Shown here one piece after another: positions 8,144 to 16,686 of a DNA stretch of 44,211 nucleotides (its first letter is position 1; every line of letters begins with the position of its first letter). Position numbers and translations under genes: made by a program. The notes under the pieces were generated by a model, which ran no database searches, was not told where the DNA came from, and saw only the letters and a program-made list of their open reading frames with translations. This DNA is from Ignavibacteriota bacterium (GTDB lineage: Bacteria; Bacteroidota; Ignavibacteria; UBA10030; SZUA-254). The stretch is taken from the NCBI GenBank assembly GCA_016209795.1, contig JACQVI010000148.1, forward strand, positions 1 through 44,211, written 5' to 3'.

Positions 8144-9862
8144 ATGGTAAACGTGAGCAAAATATCCATTCGTACATCCCCTTTTATCATCATGATTTGT
8201 TCAACGTTGTACTCTCAAGTTGAAAATGTTCCAATACAGAATCCAATTTATACATTCTTAAAACGAATGGAGTTAAAGAAAGTTATATCGAACTACAACG
8301 ATGCCATTCTTCCCATTTCTCGTCGAGAAATTGCAAACATGCTATTGGAGATTGGTACCAAGAAAAACAAAATAACAGAGGTGGAGCAAGATCTCCTTGA
8401 GGATTTGTACGTTGAATTTTGCTACGATCTAACAGGCTTGCTCAACGATTCTCATTCACTTTTCAATCCTTCAGGTCGCTCGCTTGGTTCAGCGATGGGC
8501 GAGCTGTTTACAGAAAAAGAAAAATTTCTCTACGCGTATGCTGATACGAATGCAAGTCTGTTTGTCGACGGTCTGCTCACACTGGACGCACGAGGATACA
8601 GTGAAAACAAATCGGCTGACCAAAAGGCTCAGTTTGTTCAGTTCGGTGGCAGGATTCGAGGTTCAGTCAACAAGAAACTGGGTTATTACATCCAGGGAAC
8701 AAATGCACAGTTCTGGGGAAACAGGAAAACTCTTCAGAGGGACAGAATCATCAGCCAGTCGTACGAGATCGGAGTTTCTGATGCACAGAATTTCGACTTT
8801 GTTGATGGCTATGCTCGATATGACGCTGGCATTGCATCACTTCAGGTGGGAAAAGAGCGTGTCTTGTGGGGTAATGGCTACGGTGATAAGTTGATTCTCT
8901 CAGAGAATCCTCGCGCATTTGACTTCCTCCGCCTCGATGTGCAGTACAACATGCTGAAGTACACATTTCTACACGCTTGGCTTTTGGGGACTCGTTCCAC
9001 GCTTTCGTTTACGCTCCTGTCGGACACACTATCAAGATTCGAAGAGCCCATTGTCGCAGATAAATACTTTGCAGCACATCGAGTTGAGTTCTCGTTTCCA
9101 TTCTTGTTCGATCTGGGGTTTCAGGAGGTCGTAATCTATAGCAACCGTTCCCCAGACCTTGCATATCTTAATCCTCTAACACTCATGGAATCGGCGCAGC
9201 GATCGCGTGAGGAACGTGACAACGTTCTGTGGGCAGTGGATGTTCAAACGCATTTCCTATCGAACGTGGAACTGCAGGGGACTGTATTTTTCGACGATAT
9301 CAACTTCCCAAAGTGGGGAACGAACGACGTCCAAAACAAATATGCATATCAGATAGGTGCAATAGTTGTCGACCCATTACTATTCACAAACACAATGGCA
9401 GCTATAGAGTACACCCGAGTTGAGCCATTTACGTTCTCACACGCTCGGTCGCGTGACAATAATTACGGAAGTCTCGGTCACATGCTTGGCCACCATATTG
9501 GACCAAACGCAGACAGTTGGTTCTTTCGTGTCGATCACAGTTTCAGTCATAAAGTCCGTGTTACGTTCGCATACGAAGTACAACGAAAAGGGGAAAACGT
9601 GTACGATTCTACGGGTAAGCTGATTGAAAACGTTGGCAGTGATTTCTTGCAGCCACATCGTTCTGTTGATTCTGCGGAAAAGGTTTTTCTCTCTGGAAAT
9701 CTTGTCCGCACCCATAGGTTTCAGACATTTTTCACGTACGAAGTAGTCAATGAAGTATTTTTGGATCTCCATTACAATTATGAAGAAGAAAGTAGAAATA
9801 GGAATGTCAATAGTTCGACAGTTGCACATGATTACGGTATCGCGCTCCGGTTCGATATCTAA
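8144..9862 (+). CDS. Wzi-like capsule-assembly outer-membrane beta-barrel protein
   Basis: A 572-residue protein that I assign to the capsule-assembly Wzi family. These are outer-membrane barrels that bind or organise exported polysaccharide at the cell surface. A short signal peptide ends near 'STLYSQ' (about residue 26). A helical segment follows, typical of the family ('IYTFLKRMELKKVI' ... 'ILPISRREIANMLLEI'). The remainder has alternating aromatic/hydrophobic strands ('YYIQGTNAQFWGNR', 'VLWGNGYGDKLILSENP', 'AFDFLRLDVQYN') and ends with a terminal strand 'YGIALRFDI', as expected of a barrel. It is separated from the sugar transferase by 128 bp. The assignment rests on overall pattern and the polysaccharide context rather than one diagnostic motif. 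Confidence 0.78.
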   Translation: MVNVSKISIRTSPFIIMICSTLYSQVENVPIQNPIYTFLKRMELKKVISNYNDAILPISRREIANMLLEIGTKKNKITEVEQDLLEDLYVEFCYDLTGLLNDSHSLFNPSGRSLGSAMGELFTEKEKFLYAYADTNASLFVDGLLTLDARGYSENKSADQKAQFVQFGGRIRGSVNKKLGYYIQGTNAQFWGNRKTLQRDRIISQSYEIGVSDAQNFDFVDGYARYDAGIASLQVGKERVLWGNGYGDKLILSENPRAFDFLRLDVQYNMLKYTFLHAWLLGTRSTLSFTLLSDTLSRFEEPIVADKYFAAHRVEFSFPFLFDLGFQEVVIYSNRSPDLAYLNPLTLMESAQRSREERDNVLWAVDVQTHFLSNVELQGTVFFDDINFPKWGTNDVQNKYAYQIGAIVVDPLLFTNTMAAIEYTRVEPFTFSHARSRDNNYGSLGHMLGHHIGPNADSWFFRVDHSFSHKVRVTFAYEVQRKGENVYDSTGKLIENVGSDFLQPHRSVDSAEKVFLSGNLVRTHRFQTFFTYEVVNEVFLDLHYNYEEESRNRNVNSSTVAHDYGIALRFDI

Positions 9863-9873
9863 CCTGCACCGGA

Positions 9874-9955
9874 GATGCTTACCGTGGATGTGTTTTTGAT
9901 AAGATGAATTTGAGGACAGATGTTGAGCTTGCGCATTACGCAATCATCAATTGAT
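9874..9955 (+). pseudogene. Relic of a NarL/LuxR-type response regulator (C-terminal helix only)
   Basis: Directly after the wzi-like gene, one frame reads DAYRGCVFDKMNLRTDVELA followed by HYAIIN and a stop. This lines up with the last recognition-helix region of the LuxR-type regulator at 1811 ('YTHRERILEKMRMRTNVEIT' then 'HYAVLNGL'). No receiver domain or upstream part of the HTH is present, so only about 27 codons survive and no start is available. Interpreted as the 3' end left after deletion of a paralogous regulator gene. Confidence 0.6.
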
Positions 9956-10046
9956 TTAGTAGAGTAGGGTTGACTTACGCTCACCCAATATTGAGCCATC
10001 TGTTTTCACAACGAATGATTAGCATTGCATGCTTGAATCCGCTAGT

Positions 10047-10214
10047 CCGAAGGGATTCCTTTCCAAAGGAATCCTTCGGGCCGGAAGACTCCTTTGGGGA
10101 GGCGGACAAGCAAAGGGTTACATTCCCCGAAGCCCAGCCTGCCAAGGGCCGCCGTGGTGGACGGTGGGCAGGTTTCTTCGCAATCAGAGTCTCCCGCTTT
10201 TTAGCTGGACTCTG
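10047..10214. repeat. Compound palindromic GC-rich element
   Basis: Three successive inverted repeats. (1) 10047-10079: CCGAAGG-g-ATTCCTTT, 2-nt loop, AAAGGAATCCTTCGG, 15 bp with one bulge. (2) 10138-10172: CCTGC and CCGCCGT pair with ACGGTGG and GCAGG around a GGTGG loop with an internal bulge. (3) 10185-10214: CAGAGTC ... GACTCTG, 7 bp, 16-nt loop. Composition is clearly richer in GC than the flanks. It has the look of a dispersed intergenic repeat (REP/MITE-like) or a structured RNA; copy number cannot be judged from one window. Confidence 0.6.
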
Positions 10215-10344
10215 GGGTTTCATATCTTTGATTTTACTTGAACGATGTTTAAGAGATTCATTCAAAGGAATCTTACTTTTGGCAAGTGTACTGAAACGGA
10301 AGAAAACATCGATATGATTTCATGTAGGGTAGAAGCATCTGTTT

Positions 10345-10713
10345 ATGCATAATAAAACTCGTATCCTTTTTGTGGAAGATGATCAAGTGCTTAGAATTAC
10401 GTTAAGTAGGGAGCTATCCGTGGCGGGGTATAGCGTAACGACTGCCTCTGATGGAAGTGAGGCAATTGATCTGGTTGAGCAGTTGAACTTTGATCTAGCG
10501 CTTCTTGACATTAGAATTCCAAAAGTCGATGGTTTTGACGTTCTCAAGTTTATTAAGAAAAATTTTCCATCAATCAAAGTGATTATGCTAACGGCGTATG
10601 CAGATCTGAAAAGCAGCATGGAAGCTAAGAGACTTGGCGCTGAGGATCTTGTGAGTAAACCCTACAATCTTGAGGATCTCTGCGCTACGATTGAACGTGT
10701 CTTGAATAGCTGA
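10345..10713 (+). CDS. Single-domain response regulator (CheY-like receiver)
   Basis: A 122-residue stand-alone receiver with no output domain. Conserved residues are present: acidic pair E11/D12/D13 ('FVEDD'), phosphoacceptor D55 in 'LALLDIRIPKVDG', T83 in 'MLTAYAD' and K105 in 'VSKPY'. No kinase is adjacent; the metallophosphoesterase at 10855-11556 points the other way. Such proteins act by protein contact or as phosphorelay intermediates, for instance with a hybrid kinase such as the one at 32369. It is similar in length and architecture to the receiver at 42249 (both have 'IPKVDG/MPKVDG' and 'LTAY'). Confidence 0.9.
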   Translation: MHNKTRILFVEDDQVLRITLSRELSVAGYSVTTASDGSEAIDLVEQLNFDLALLDIRIPKVDGFDVLKFIKKNFPSIKVIMLTAYADLKSSMEAKRLGAEDLVSKPYNLEDLCATIERVLNS

Positions 10714-10854
10714 AAGAATTCTCATGGCGAATTTCCAATTGATTTCAAGGTGATCAGGAAAGACGAATCTCCATCGGGGATGCAGGTCAGATGTTTGTTA
10801 TTGGTATTCCATGACATCAATTACAAAAGAAATTCAAAAGGTGTCTATGAACCT

Positions 10855-11556
10855 TCAAACCCCAAGGAAGAGCCTGTCGGCTAAGAAACGGGGTAGACCA
10901 TGATCAATGATTGTTTGAGCAGCGGATGCAACGTCATAATCAGACCGAATGTTTTCATAGGTCCGGGTCTCTGTATCAAGAATGCCGAAACTAAGTTGAG
11001 GGTTCCCATCGCGGGGCTGCCCGACACTCCCGACATTGATGATGAAGCGAAGGTCTTTCTTGAAATACAATGTCTTTAGGTCTTCGCCACAGACAAACGG
11101 GATGTGAGAGTGACCGATGAAACATAGTGGTGTTTTGAAGTGGGCGAACTGAGGGAGAGCATCCTCAAGAGAACTAATATAGCCCCAGTCTTGAGGTTTA
11201 GCAGGATTAGCGTGAACGAGCGTAAGAAGTTCTAATTCACTGGTATATGGTAGAGATGAAAGGTAGTCTAAATTTTCTTTCGTAAGAATTTTATGGGTCC
11301 ATTCTGCAGCAACTGTTCCATGTTTTGTAAAGCATCGAGCATGTGAGGTATCAACTGCAGCGAGGTCATGATTCCCGATGACACATTTTGAAGCTCGCTT
11401 TTGAATAAGATGAACACACTCATTGGGGCTACCACCGTAGCCGACAATGTCACCGAGGCAGTAAATCTCGTCGGTGCGAAGTTGGTCGGCGAGGGAAAGA
11501 GCCTTGACTAAAGCTTCATAGTTCGAATGAATATCAGATAGAATGCTTATTCGCAT
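10855..11556 (-). CDS. Metallophosphoesterase (calcineurin-like, YfcE/PF12850 type)
   Basis: Predicted two-metal phosphoesterase of 233 residues if started at 'MRISILSDIHSN' (ATG at 11556). The frame is open up to 11655, but the extra 33 residues precede the first conserved motif and run toward the divergent gene, so I prefer the shorter form. Metal-site motifs in order: 'SDIHSN' (DxH), 'CLGDIVGYG' (GD), 'VIGNHD' (GNHD), 'LVHANP', 'IGHSHIPF' (GHxH). Later 'INVGSVGQPRDGNP' is typical of this subgroup. It is divergent from the BY-kinase operon, with 88 bp between the two starts, and convergent with the receiver at 10345. Substrate unknown; the subgroup includes phosphodiesterases and protein phosphatase-like enzymes. 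Confidence 0.85.
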   Translation of the reverse strand: MRISILSDIHSNYEALVKALSLADQLRTDEIYCLGDIVGYGGSPNECVHLIQKRASKCVIGNHDLAAVDTSHARCFTKHGTVAAEWTHKILTKENLDYLSSLPYTSELELLTLVHANPAKPQDWGYISSLEDALPQFAHFKTPLCFIGHSHIPFVCGEDLKTLYFKKDLRFIINVGSVGQPRDGNPQLSFGILDTETRTYENIRSDYDVASAAQTIIDHGLPRFLADRLFLGV

Positions 11557-11644
11557 ACAATGTGTAGTCGCTCGATAAACGAGTAACCAAAAGATAGCCA
11601 ACAATTTGAAAGAATCAAAAGGGTATAGATCGAGAGAGGGGTTC

Positions 11645-14002
11645 ATGAATAACAATAATGCAGCTTCCGAAAACCATTCCCAACCTGTTCCTTCTCAAGA
11701 AGGGACGCTCCAAGATTACATCGAGGTTATTCTCAGGGGGAAAAGGACTATCCTCGTATCAGTTATTATCGTCCTTACCGGGGTGGCGTTGTATACCTTT
11801 TTCACAAAACCCGTGTACGAGTCAACCGCTATGGTGCTGGTTGATACGAAGGGACAACAAACCGCATTACGATTATTTGATGTGACCGGCATCGGAGCTG
11901 TCAAGAATGTTAAGAACGAGTTGGAGATCTTGAAATCCCGTTCACTCACTGAAGCTGTTGCTCGGCGGCTGCTAGAAACGAGGTATACAGATGTAATGAG
12001 GCAGGAGAAAATTCTGATCATTGAACCTCTTACGGATGCAGGACGAGAAGATACCGTTTCTTCGGTTACACAAATCGCCAAGAGGCTTGAAAAGGCTGTA
12101 GAATTTGATCCTGTCCGCGACTCAGATGTCATCAAAATTACAGCCAAGAGCACACAGGCTCGTGAAGCCGCGCTCATTGCCAACACTTTTGCACAAATAT
12201 ATTACGACCGCAATATGTTCACCAGCCGTACGCGGTCAAGAGCTGTCCGCGAATTTCTCGAAGATCAACTTAAAGCTAAAAAGACCGCACTAGATGAATC
12301 TGAAAACGCGCTGCAACAATACATGGAGCAACACGGAATTGTTTCACTGGATGATGAAGCGAAAAAGATTATTGGACAATTATCCGAACTTGAAGCTCAA
12401 CGTGATGCAGCTGATATAAGTATTCAATCCCTGACGAAAACACTTACGTCTTACCAGGAACAACTTGCGAATGAAGAACCGAATGTTGTCAAAGTTATCA
12501 GAGAAGCAAACGATCCGTACATTCGTTTGTTGCAGGAACAGCTTGCAAAACTTGAAGTTCAGCGCGATGTCACGATTGCTCAAAACCCAAGCTATGCCGG
12601 ACAAGAAATCTACATGCACAAGCTGAAGGAAATCGACGATCAGGCTGATGCGTTAAGGACAAAACTTCAGAAGAGAACAGAAGAATTCATTCAATCCTTG
12701 ATCCCCGGACAGCGAATAACAGGTCAGACAAACGATCCTGCGAGTTTCTTAAGTGAGGCAAAACAAAAGATCATTGAATTGCAAATTGAGCTTCAGGCAC
12801 TGCACGTCAAAAAAATGGCATTGACGAATGTCATTGGTCAATATGAAAAGCAGTTCGAGAGCATTCCACAGAAAAATATTCAGTTCGCGCGGCTTCAACG
12901 ATCACGCTTGAGTAACGAAAAACTCTATCTCCTCGTTGAAGAAAAATTTCACGAGTCAGCGATTAAGGAGAAATCGGAGTTTGGTTACATCGACATTATC
13001 GATCCCGCCTACGTCCCGATTGAGCCAGTAAGCCCAAGAATTCCGATGAATCTCGCTCTTGGCGCACTCCTGGGGCTCATGTTAGGGATCGGGTTAACAT
13101 TCTTCCATGAATACCTTGATGTCCGTATTCGAACCCCTGAAGATCTCGAGAAAAAGGGGTATGTCACTCTAACCGCGGTCGCTTTGATGAATGAAGAGAT
13201 TCAAAGATTCGAGGGGAGAACCAAGCTTGAGCGAGACGGGCTGCATGTCGATACCCACTTGCTTTCCTACCTGAACCCGATCTCCTCCATCGCGGAATCG
13301 TACCGAAGGTTGCGAACAAAAATACAATACGCTCAGGTTGATCGACCTGTGCAATCGATGTTGGTGACGAGTCCAAATCCGGGAGAAGGCAAATCCACGA
13401 CTGTTTCTAATCTTGCCGTTACGTTCGCGCAAGCAGGGAAAAAGGTCATTTTAATCGACACCGATTTGCGAAGACCGAGCCTCCACAGCGAGTTTGGCAT
13501 GGACAAACAGCCTGGGCTCACTGAGCTACTGATCAATAATTCCCCTTTGGAAATCGTTGTTAGGAAAACTCCCCTGGAGAATCTGGATATTGTCTGTTGC
13601 GGAACTATTCCACCTAATCCGGCGGAAACACTTGGCTCTCAACGGATGAAACATCTCATCGAGGAATTGAAAGGAACATACGACGTGCTCTTGTTAGATT
13701 CTCCTCCTGTGCTTGCTGTAACCGATCCTACAATCCTCTCCACGATCGTTGACGGGGTCATCATAGTTGTCTCATCCAATCGCACAAGAATCGATACGCT
13801 CGACCGATCAGTGGAACTGATTCAGAGCGTCGGGGGGAAGTGTCTCGGTCTTGTTCTCAACAACTTCGATCTGCGAATGGTATACGGCGGTTACTATCGT
13901 TACTACAAGTACAAATATTACAATTATGGGTATGGCTACCAGTACGGAACGTATGGTTCCGGAAATGGGAAAGAGGAGAAAGTTGAAAGCAAGGAAGCCT
14001 AG
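11645..14002 (+). CDS. Wzc-like polysaccharide co-polymerase with BY-kinase domain
   Basis: Inner-membrane chain-length regulator fused to a bacterial tyrosine kinase, 785 residues. It has an N-terminal Wzz domain with a first membrane helix at about residues 33-53 ('ILVSVIIVLTGVALYTFF'), a long periplasmic coiled-coil section (about 170-440), and a second membrane helix at about 467-490 after 'PVSPRIPMN'. The cytosolic kinase shows Walker A 'NPGEGKST' (K583), Walker A' 'ILIDTDLRRP' (D605, D607) and Walker B 'VLLLDSPP' (D685). The C-terminus is a tyrosine cluster with more than a dozen Tyr (about 738-770), the usual autophosphorylation tail. 'GAGAGGGG' supports ATG 11645 rather than the longer frame from 11606. 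It is the first gene of the polysaccharide operon. Confidence 0.95.
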   Translation: MNNNNAASENHSQPVPSQEGTLQDYIEVILRGKRTILVSVIIVLTGVALYTFFTKPVYESTAMVLVDTKGQQTALRLFDVTGIGAVKNVKNELEILKSRSLTEAVARRLLETRYTDVMRQEKILIIEPLTDAGREDTVSSVTQIAKRLEKAVEFDPVRDSDVIKITAKSTQAREAALIANTFAQIYYDRNMFTSRTRSRAVREFLEDQLKAKKTALDESENALQQYMEQHGIVSLDDEAKKIIGQLSELEAQRDAADISIQSLTKTLTSYQEQLANEEPNVVKVIREANDPYIRLLQEQLAKLEVQRDVTIAQNPSYAGQEIYMHKLKEIDDQADALRTKLQKRTEEFIQSLIPGQRITGQTNDPASFLSEAKQKIIELQIELQALHVKKMALTNVIGQYEKQFESIPQKNIQFARLQRSRLSNEKLYLLVEEKFHESAIKEKSEFGYIDIIDPAYVPIEPVSPRIPMNLALGALLGLMLGIGLTFFHEYLDVRIRTPEDLEKKGYVTLTAVALMNEEIQRFEGRTKLERDGLHVDTHLLSYLNPISSIAESYRRLRTKIQYAQVDRPVQSMLVTSPNPGEGKSTTVSNLAVTFAQAGKKVILIDTDLRRPSLHSEFGMDKQPGLTELLINNSPLEIVVRKTPLENLDIVCCGTIPPNPAETLGSQRMKHLIEELKGTYDVLLLDSPPVLAVTDPTILSTIVDGVIIVVSSNRTRIDTLDRSVELIQSVGGKCLGLVLNNFDLRMVYGGYYRYYKYKYYNYGYGYQYGTYGSGNGKEEKVESKEA

Positions 14003-14023
14003 AGAAGGATTGGAGCACCTGAG

Positions 14024-14743
14024 GTGTCTCAGGGTGAGATCAACAACGATGGAAAAAACTTCAAGAAACAATTGTCATTCATCGATGAGATCCCTTATAG
14101 GAATGGTAAGAATGCAAAAGAGAAGAATGAAGAACTTCCAAGACAAGAACCCTATCAGAACAATTCAAGCGAAAATTTGTCGAACATGATCATGGACACC
14201 GCTTATAAATTACGTCGTCTGTTCACTTCTTCATCATTGTTTCTGTTAGCCTTTCTGTTTACGCTTTTTCATTTGTCTGTTCCTTTCTCCCTTTATGCAC
14301 AGGATCTCCCAAGCGGACTTGCACCAACGTTCCCTAGCCCCTCAGCTGCTTCTTATTATTACATTGCGAAGCCGGGCGAGCTTACCTTCCAGGTAAACGT
14401 GTGGGGGTATGTGAAGAATCCCGGCCGGTATGAAGTTCCAAGCTCGACTGATCTTATCCAGCTTATTTCCTATGCAGGTGGACCAAGTGAGAACGCGAAA
14501 TTAAGCGAGGTAAAGATTACCCGTGTTGTCGGGAAAGATTCAATACCGACTCGTAGTGAGATTGTCGTTAATCTTGATCACCTGAGTAGCATCGACGGGG
14601 AGAGCTTGGGGTTATTGCCGGGTGACACGATTTTCATCGATCGGACCAGTTGGTCCACGTTTAGAGACACCTTCACGTTTGTAACAACTCTTGGTATTGT
14701 GGCAACTGCTATCGCACAGATTATTATTGCAGTGGGGAAATGA
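14024..14743 (+). CDS. SLBB-domain polysaccharide export protein (reduced Wza-like)
   Basis: Membrane-associated export component of 239 residues from GTG 14024 (GGAG 8 nt upstream). An alternative start at ATG 14186 has no ribosome binding site but would place the hydrophobic segment at the N-terminus as a signal peptide ('FLLAFLFTLFHLSVPFSLYAQ'). I keep the longer form because the operon is otherwise tightly packed. One SLBB domain lies at about 114-190 ('VNVWGYVKNPGRYEV', 'DLIQLISYAGGPSENA', 'LLPGDTIFID'), followed by a C-terminal membrane helix at about 213-237. The N-terminal Poly_export domain of classical Wza is absent, so this is a shortened form common beside Wzc in Bacteroidota. A separate outer-membrane channel is not visible in the window. 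Confidence 0.82.
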   Translation: MSQGEINNDGKNFKKQLSFIDEIPYRNGKNAKEKNEELPRQEPYQNNSSENLSNMIMDTAYKLRRLFTSSSLFLLAFLFTLFHLSVPFSLYAQDLPSGLAPTFPSPSAASYYYIAKPGELTFQVNVWGYVKNPGRYEVPSSTDLIQLISYAGGPSENAKLSEVKITRVVGKDSIPTRSEIVVNLDHLSSIDGESLGLLPGDTIFIDRTSWSTFRDTFTFVTTLGIVATAIAQIIIAVGK

Positions 14744-14819
14744 AAAAATCTTATTGTCACATATACTTACCCAACTTGTTCGATGGTAGCCATATATTTC
14801 ACAATCTTGGAGATGTATC

Positions 14820-15620
14820 ATGAAGGTCGTAATTCTGTGTGGAGGACTCGGGACGAGGCTTCGCGAGGAGACGGAGTTTAGGCCTAAGGCTATGGTGGAG
14901 ATTGGTGGACGACCGATTCTTTGGCATATTATGAAACATTACGCTCATTATGGCTACACTGAATTTGTGCTTTGCCTTGGTTACAAAGGCGATGTCATCC
15001 GAGATTATTTCTACAACTACGAAATTCGCAACCGTGATTTCACAATAACCCTTGGCACCCGTGAAATTGAAATACACAATAATCATACGGAGTCAAACTG
15101 GAAAATAACGCTGGCCGAAACGGGAGAACACACTCTCACTGGTGGTCGTCTCAAACGTATTGCACACTATATCAACAGCGCGCGATTTATGGTGACGTAT
15201 GGCGATGGCGTTGCAAACATAGACATACGGTGTCTTCGTGCGTTCCATGAAGAAAAAGGAATGCTGGGTACAATAACAGCGGTACGTCCGTCCTCACGCT
15301 TTGGAGAACTTTCCATTGATGATGGCATTGTTGGTGCGTTTCGTGAAAAGCCGCAGGTCGCCGAAGGATGGATCAACGGCGGATTCTTTGTCTTTCAACG
15401 AGAGGTGTTAGACATGATCAATGGAGATGACGAAAGTCTTGAACAAGGACTGCTCGCTACATTGACCTCGTCCCGACAACTCGCAGTGTACCAGCACTAC
15501 GGTTTTTGGCAGTGCATGGACACATACAGGGAGAGAGAATTGTTGAATGAACTTTGGCAAGGCAACAAACCTCCGTGGGCTGTATGGCGTGAATATGACA
15601 CGAGCTGCGTTCTGGAATAA
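14820..15620 (+). CDS. rfbF: Glucose-1-phosphate cytidylyltransferase
   Basis: Makes CDP-glucose from CTP and glucose-1-phosphate, the first step to CDP-linked deoxysugars. It is 266 residues, the family's usual size. The nucleotidyltransferase signature opens the protein ('ILCGGLGTRLREETEFRPKAMVEIGG'), followed by 'HIMKHYAHYGYTEFVLCLGYKGDVIRDYF', highly characteristic of RfbF rather than RmlA or GalU. Later motifs are 'VTYGDGVANID', 'GWINGGFFVF' and 'QCMDTYRE'. 'TTGGAG' 7-9 nt upstream supports ATG 14820. Its 3' end overlaps the dehydratase gene by 26 nt, so the two are co-translated. Confidence 0.95.
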   Translation: MKVVILCGGLGTRLREETEFRPKAMVEIGGRPILWHIMKHYAHYGYTEFVLCLGYKGDVIRDYFYNYEIRNRDFTITLGTREIEIHNNHTESNWKITLAETGEHTLTGGRLKRIAHYINSARFMVTYGDGVANIDIRCLRAFHEEKGMLGTITAVRPSSRFGELSIDDGIVGAFREKPQVAEGWINGGFFVFQREVLDMINGDDESLEQGLLATLTSSRQLAVYQHYGFWQCMDTYRERELLNELWQGNKPPWAVWREYDTSCVLE

Positions 15621-16686
15621 AAAAAAAGTTCTTGTTACGGGCCACACTGGTTTTAAGGGTGGCTGGCTGTCGACATGGCTTCTGGACTTGGGGGCTGATG
15701 TTGTCGGTTACGCGCTTGAACCCGACAGTGAGCCATGTTTTTTTACGCTCTGTGGATTGTCCCAAAGAATGGAGTCCGTTTTTGGTGACGTGCGCAGCAA
15801 GGAAGGGGTGCAACGCATCGTTGACATACATAACCCCGAAATAGTCTTTCACCTTGCGGCTCAACCTCTTGTTCGGTACTCCTACAACGAGCCCGTCGAT
15901 ACCTTTGCAACCAACGTGATGGGGACGGTGCATCTCTTAGAGGCAGTGCGGCAGAGCCCATCTGTCCATGCTGCTATTATCGTCACGAGTGACAAATGCT
16001 ATGAAAATAAGGAATGGATATGGGGGTACCGAGAGGAGGAACGGATAGGTGGGCGTGATCCCTATAGCGCCAGCAAGGCGTGTGCCGAATTGGTGACGGC
16101 TTCTTATCGTCGGTCATGGTTTGAAAACCCTGGATTCAATGTTGGCATTGCAACGGTTCGTGCGGGGAATGTGATTGGCGGAGGAGATTGGGGAAGAGAC
16201 CGTCTCGTGCCTGATGCTGTACGTGCTTTCCGGAGTGACCAACCGCTCATCGTCCGCAATCCTGCCTCGGTGCGTCCGTGGCAGCACGTTTTAGAGCCAC
16301 TGGCTGGCTATCTGATGTTAGCTGAGAAACTTTATCAGGAAGAGAAGGAATGGTCAGGAGCCTGGAACTTTGGTCCCGGTGACGAAAGTGTTGTAACTGT
16401 GGCATCCCTTTGCGATTTAATTATTAGTAATTGGCATCAAGGACGGTGGCAACCTTCTCCACCTCAAGAAGATTTTCACGAGGCGAGCTTTCTTCTCCTA
16501 GATTCGAGTAAAGCACGACGCATGCTCGGTTGGCGTCCCTGTTTATCTTTGGAAGAGGCTGTGAACATGACTGTAGAATGGTACTGTCAAGCTCTCTCAA
16601 ATGGACAACGCAAGCAAATGTATGGAGTAACGTGCGATCAAATTCGGAGCTACGAAAAAAGATGGAAGGAGGTTACATGGCGATGA
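15595..16686 (+). CDS. rfbG: CDP-glucose 4,6-dehydratase
   Basis: Short-chain dehydrogenase/reductase that converts CDP-glucose to CDP-4-keto-6-deoxyglucose using bound NAD. The preferred start ATG 15595 gives 363 residues. The Rossmann motif is 'VTGHTGFKGGWLSTWLLDLGADVVGYAL' and the active-site Tyr-Lys pair is in 'PYSASKACAELV'; 'GNVIGGGDWGRDRLVPD' and 'VRPWQHVLEPLAGYL' are typical of RfbG. It overlaps rfbF upstream and the C-methyltransferase gene downstream by about 10 nt. With rfbF it supplies the CDP-4-keto sugar that the next three genes are placed to modify. Confidence 0.95.
   Translation: MTRAAFWNKKKVLVTGHTGFKGGWLSTWLLDLGADVVGYALEPDSEPCFFTLCGLSQRMESVFGDVRSKEGVQRIVDIHNPEIVFHLAAQPLVRYSYNEPVDTFATNVMGTVHLLEAVRQSPSVHAAIIVTSDKCYENKEWIWGYREEERIGGRDPYSASKACAELVTASYRRSWFENPGFNVGIATVRAGNVIGGGDWGRDRLVPDAVRAFRSDQPLIVRNPASVRPWQHVLEPLAGYLMLAEKLYQEEKEWSGAWNFGPGDESVVTVASLCDLIISNWHQGRWQPSPPQEDFHEASFLLLDSSKARRMLGWRPCLSLEEAVNMTVEWYCQALSNGQRKQMYGVTCDQIRSYEKRWKEVTWR

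Larger units (their letters stand above)
9863..10344. other. Intergenic region with regulator relic and palindromic element
   Basis: About 480 bp. The first 90 bp hold the tail of a lost LuxR-type regulator. Positions 10047-10214 form a GC-rich run of nested inverted repeats unlike the surrounding DNA. Frames of 70-115 codons over that stretch on both strands are side-effects of the palindromes. The last 100 bp should contain the promoter of the receiver gene at 10345; TTGGCA at 10279-10284 resembles a sigma-54 -24 box but the -12 GC is missing. Confidence 0.6.

Noticed and set aside
9970-10317. 115-codon forward frame and 94-codon reverse frame over the palindromic element
   Set aside because: Both exist only because the GC-rich inverted repeats lack stops; the predicted peptides are mirror-like and low in family resemblance, and neither has a ribosome binding site.
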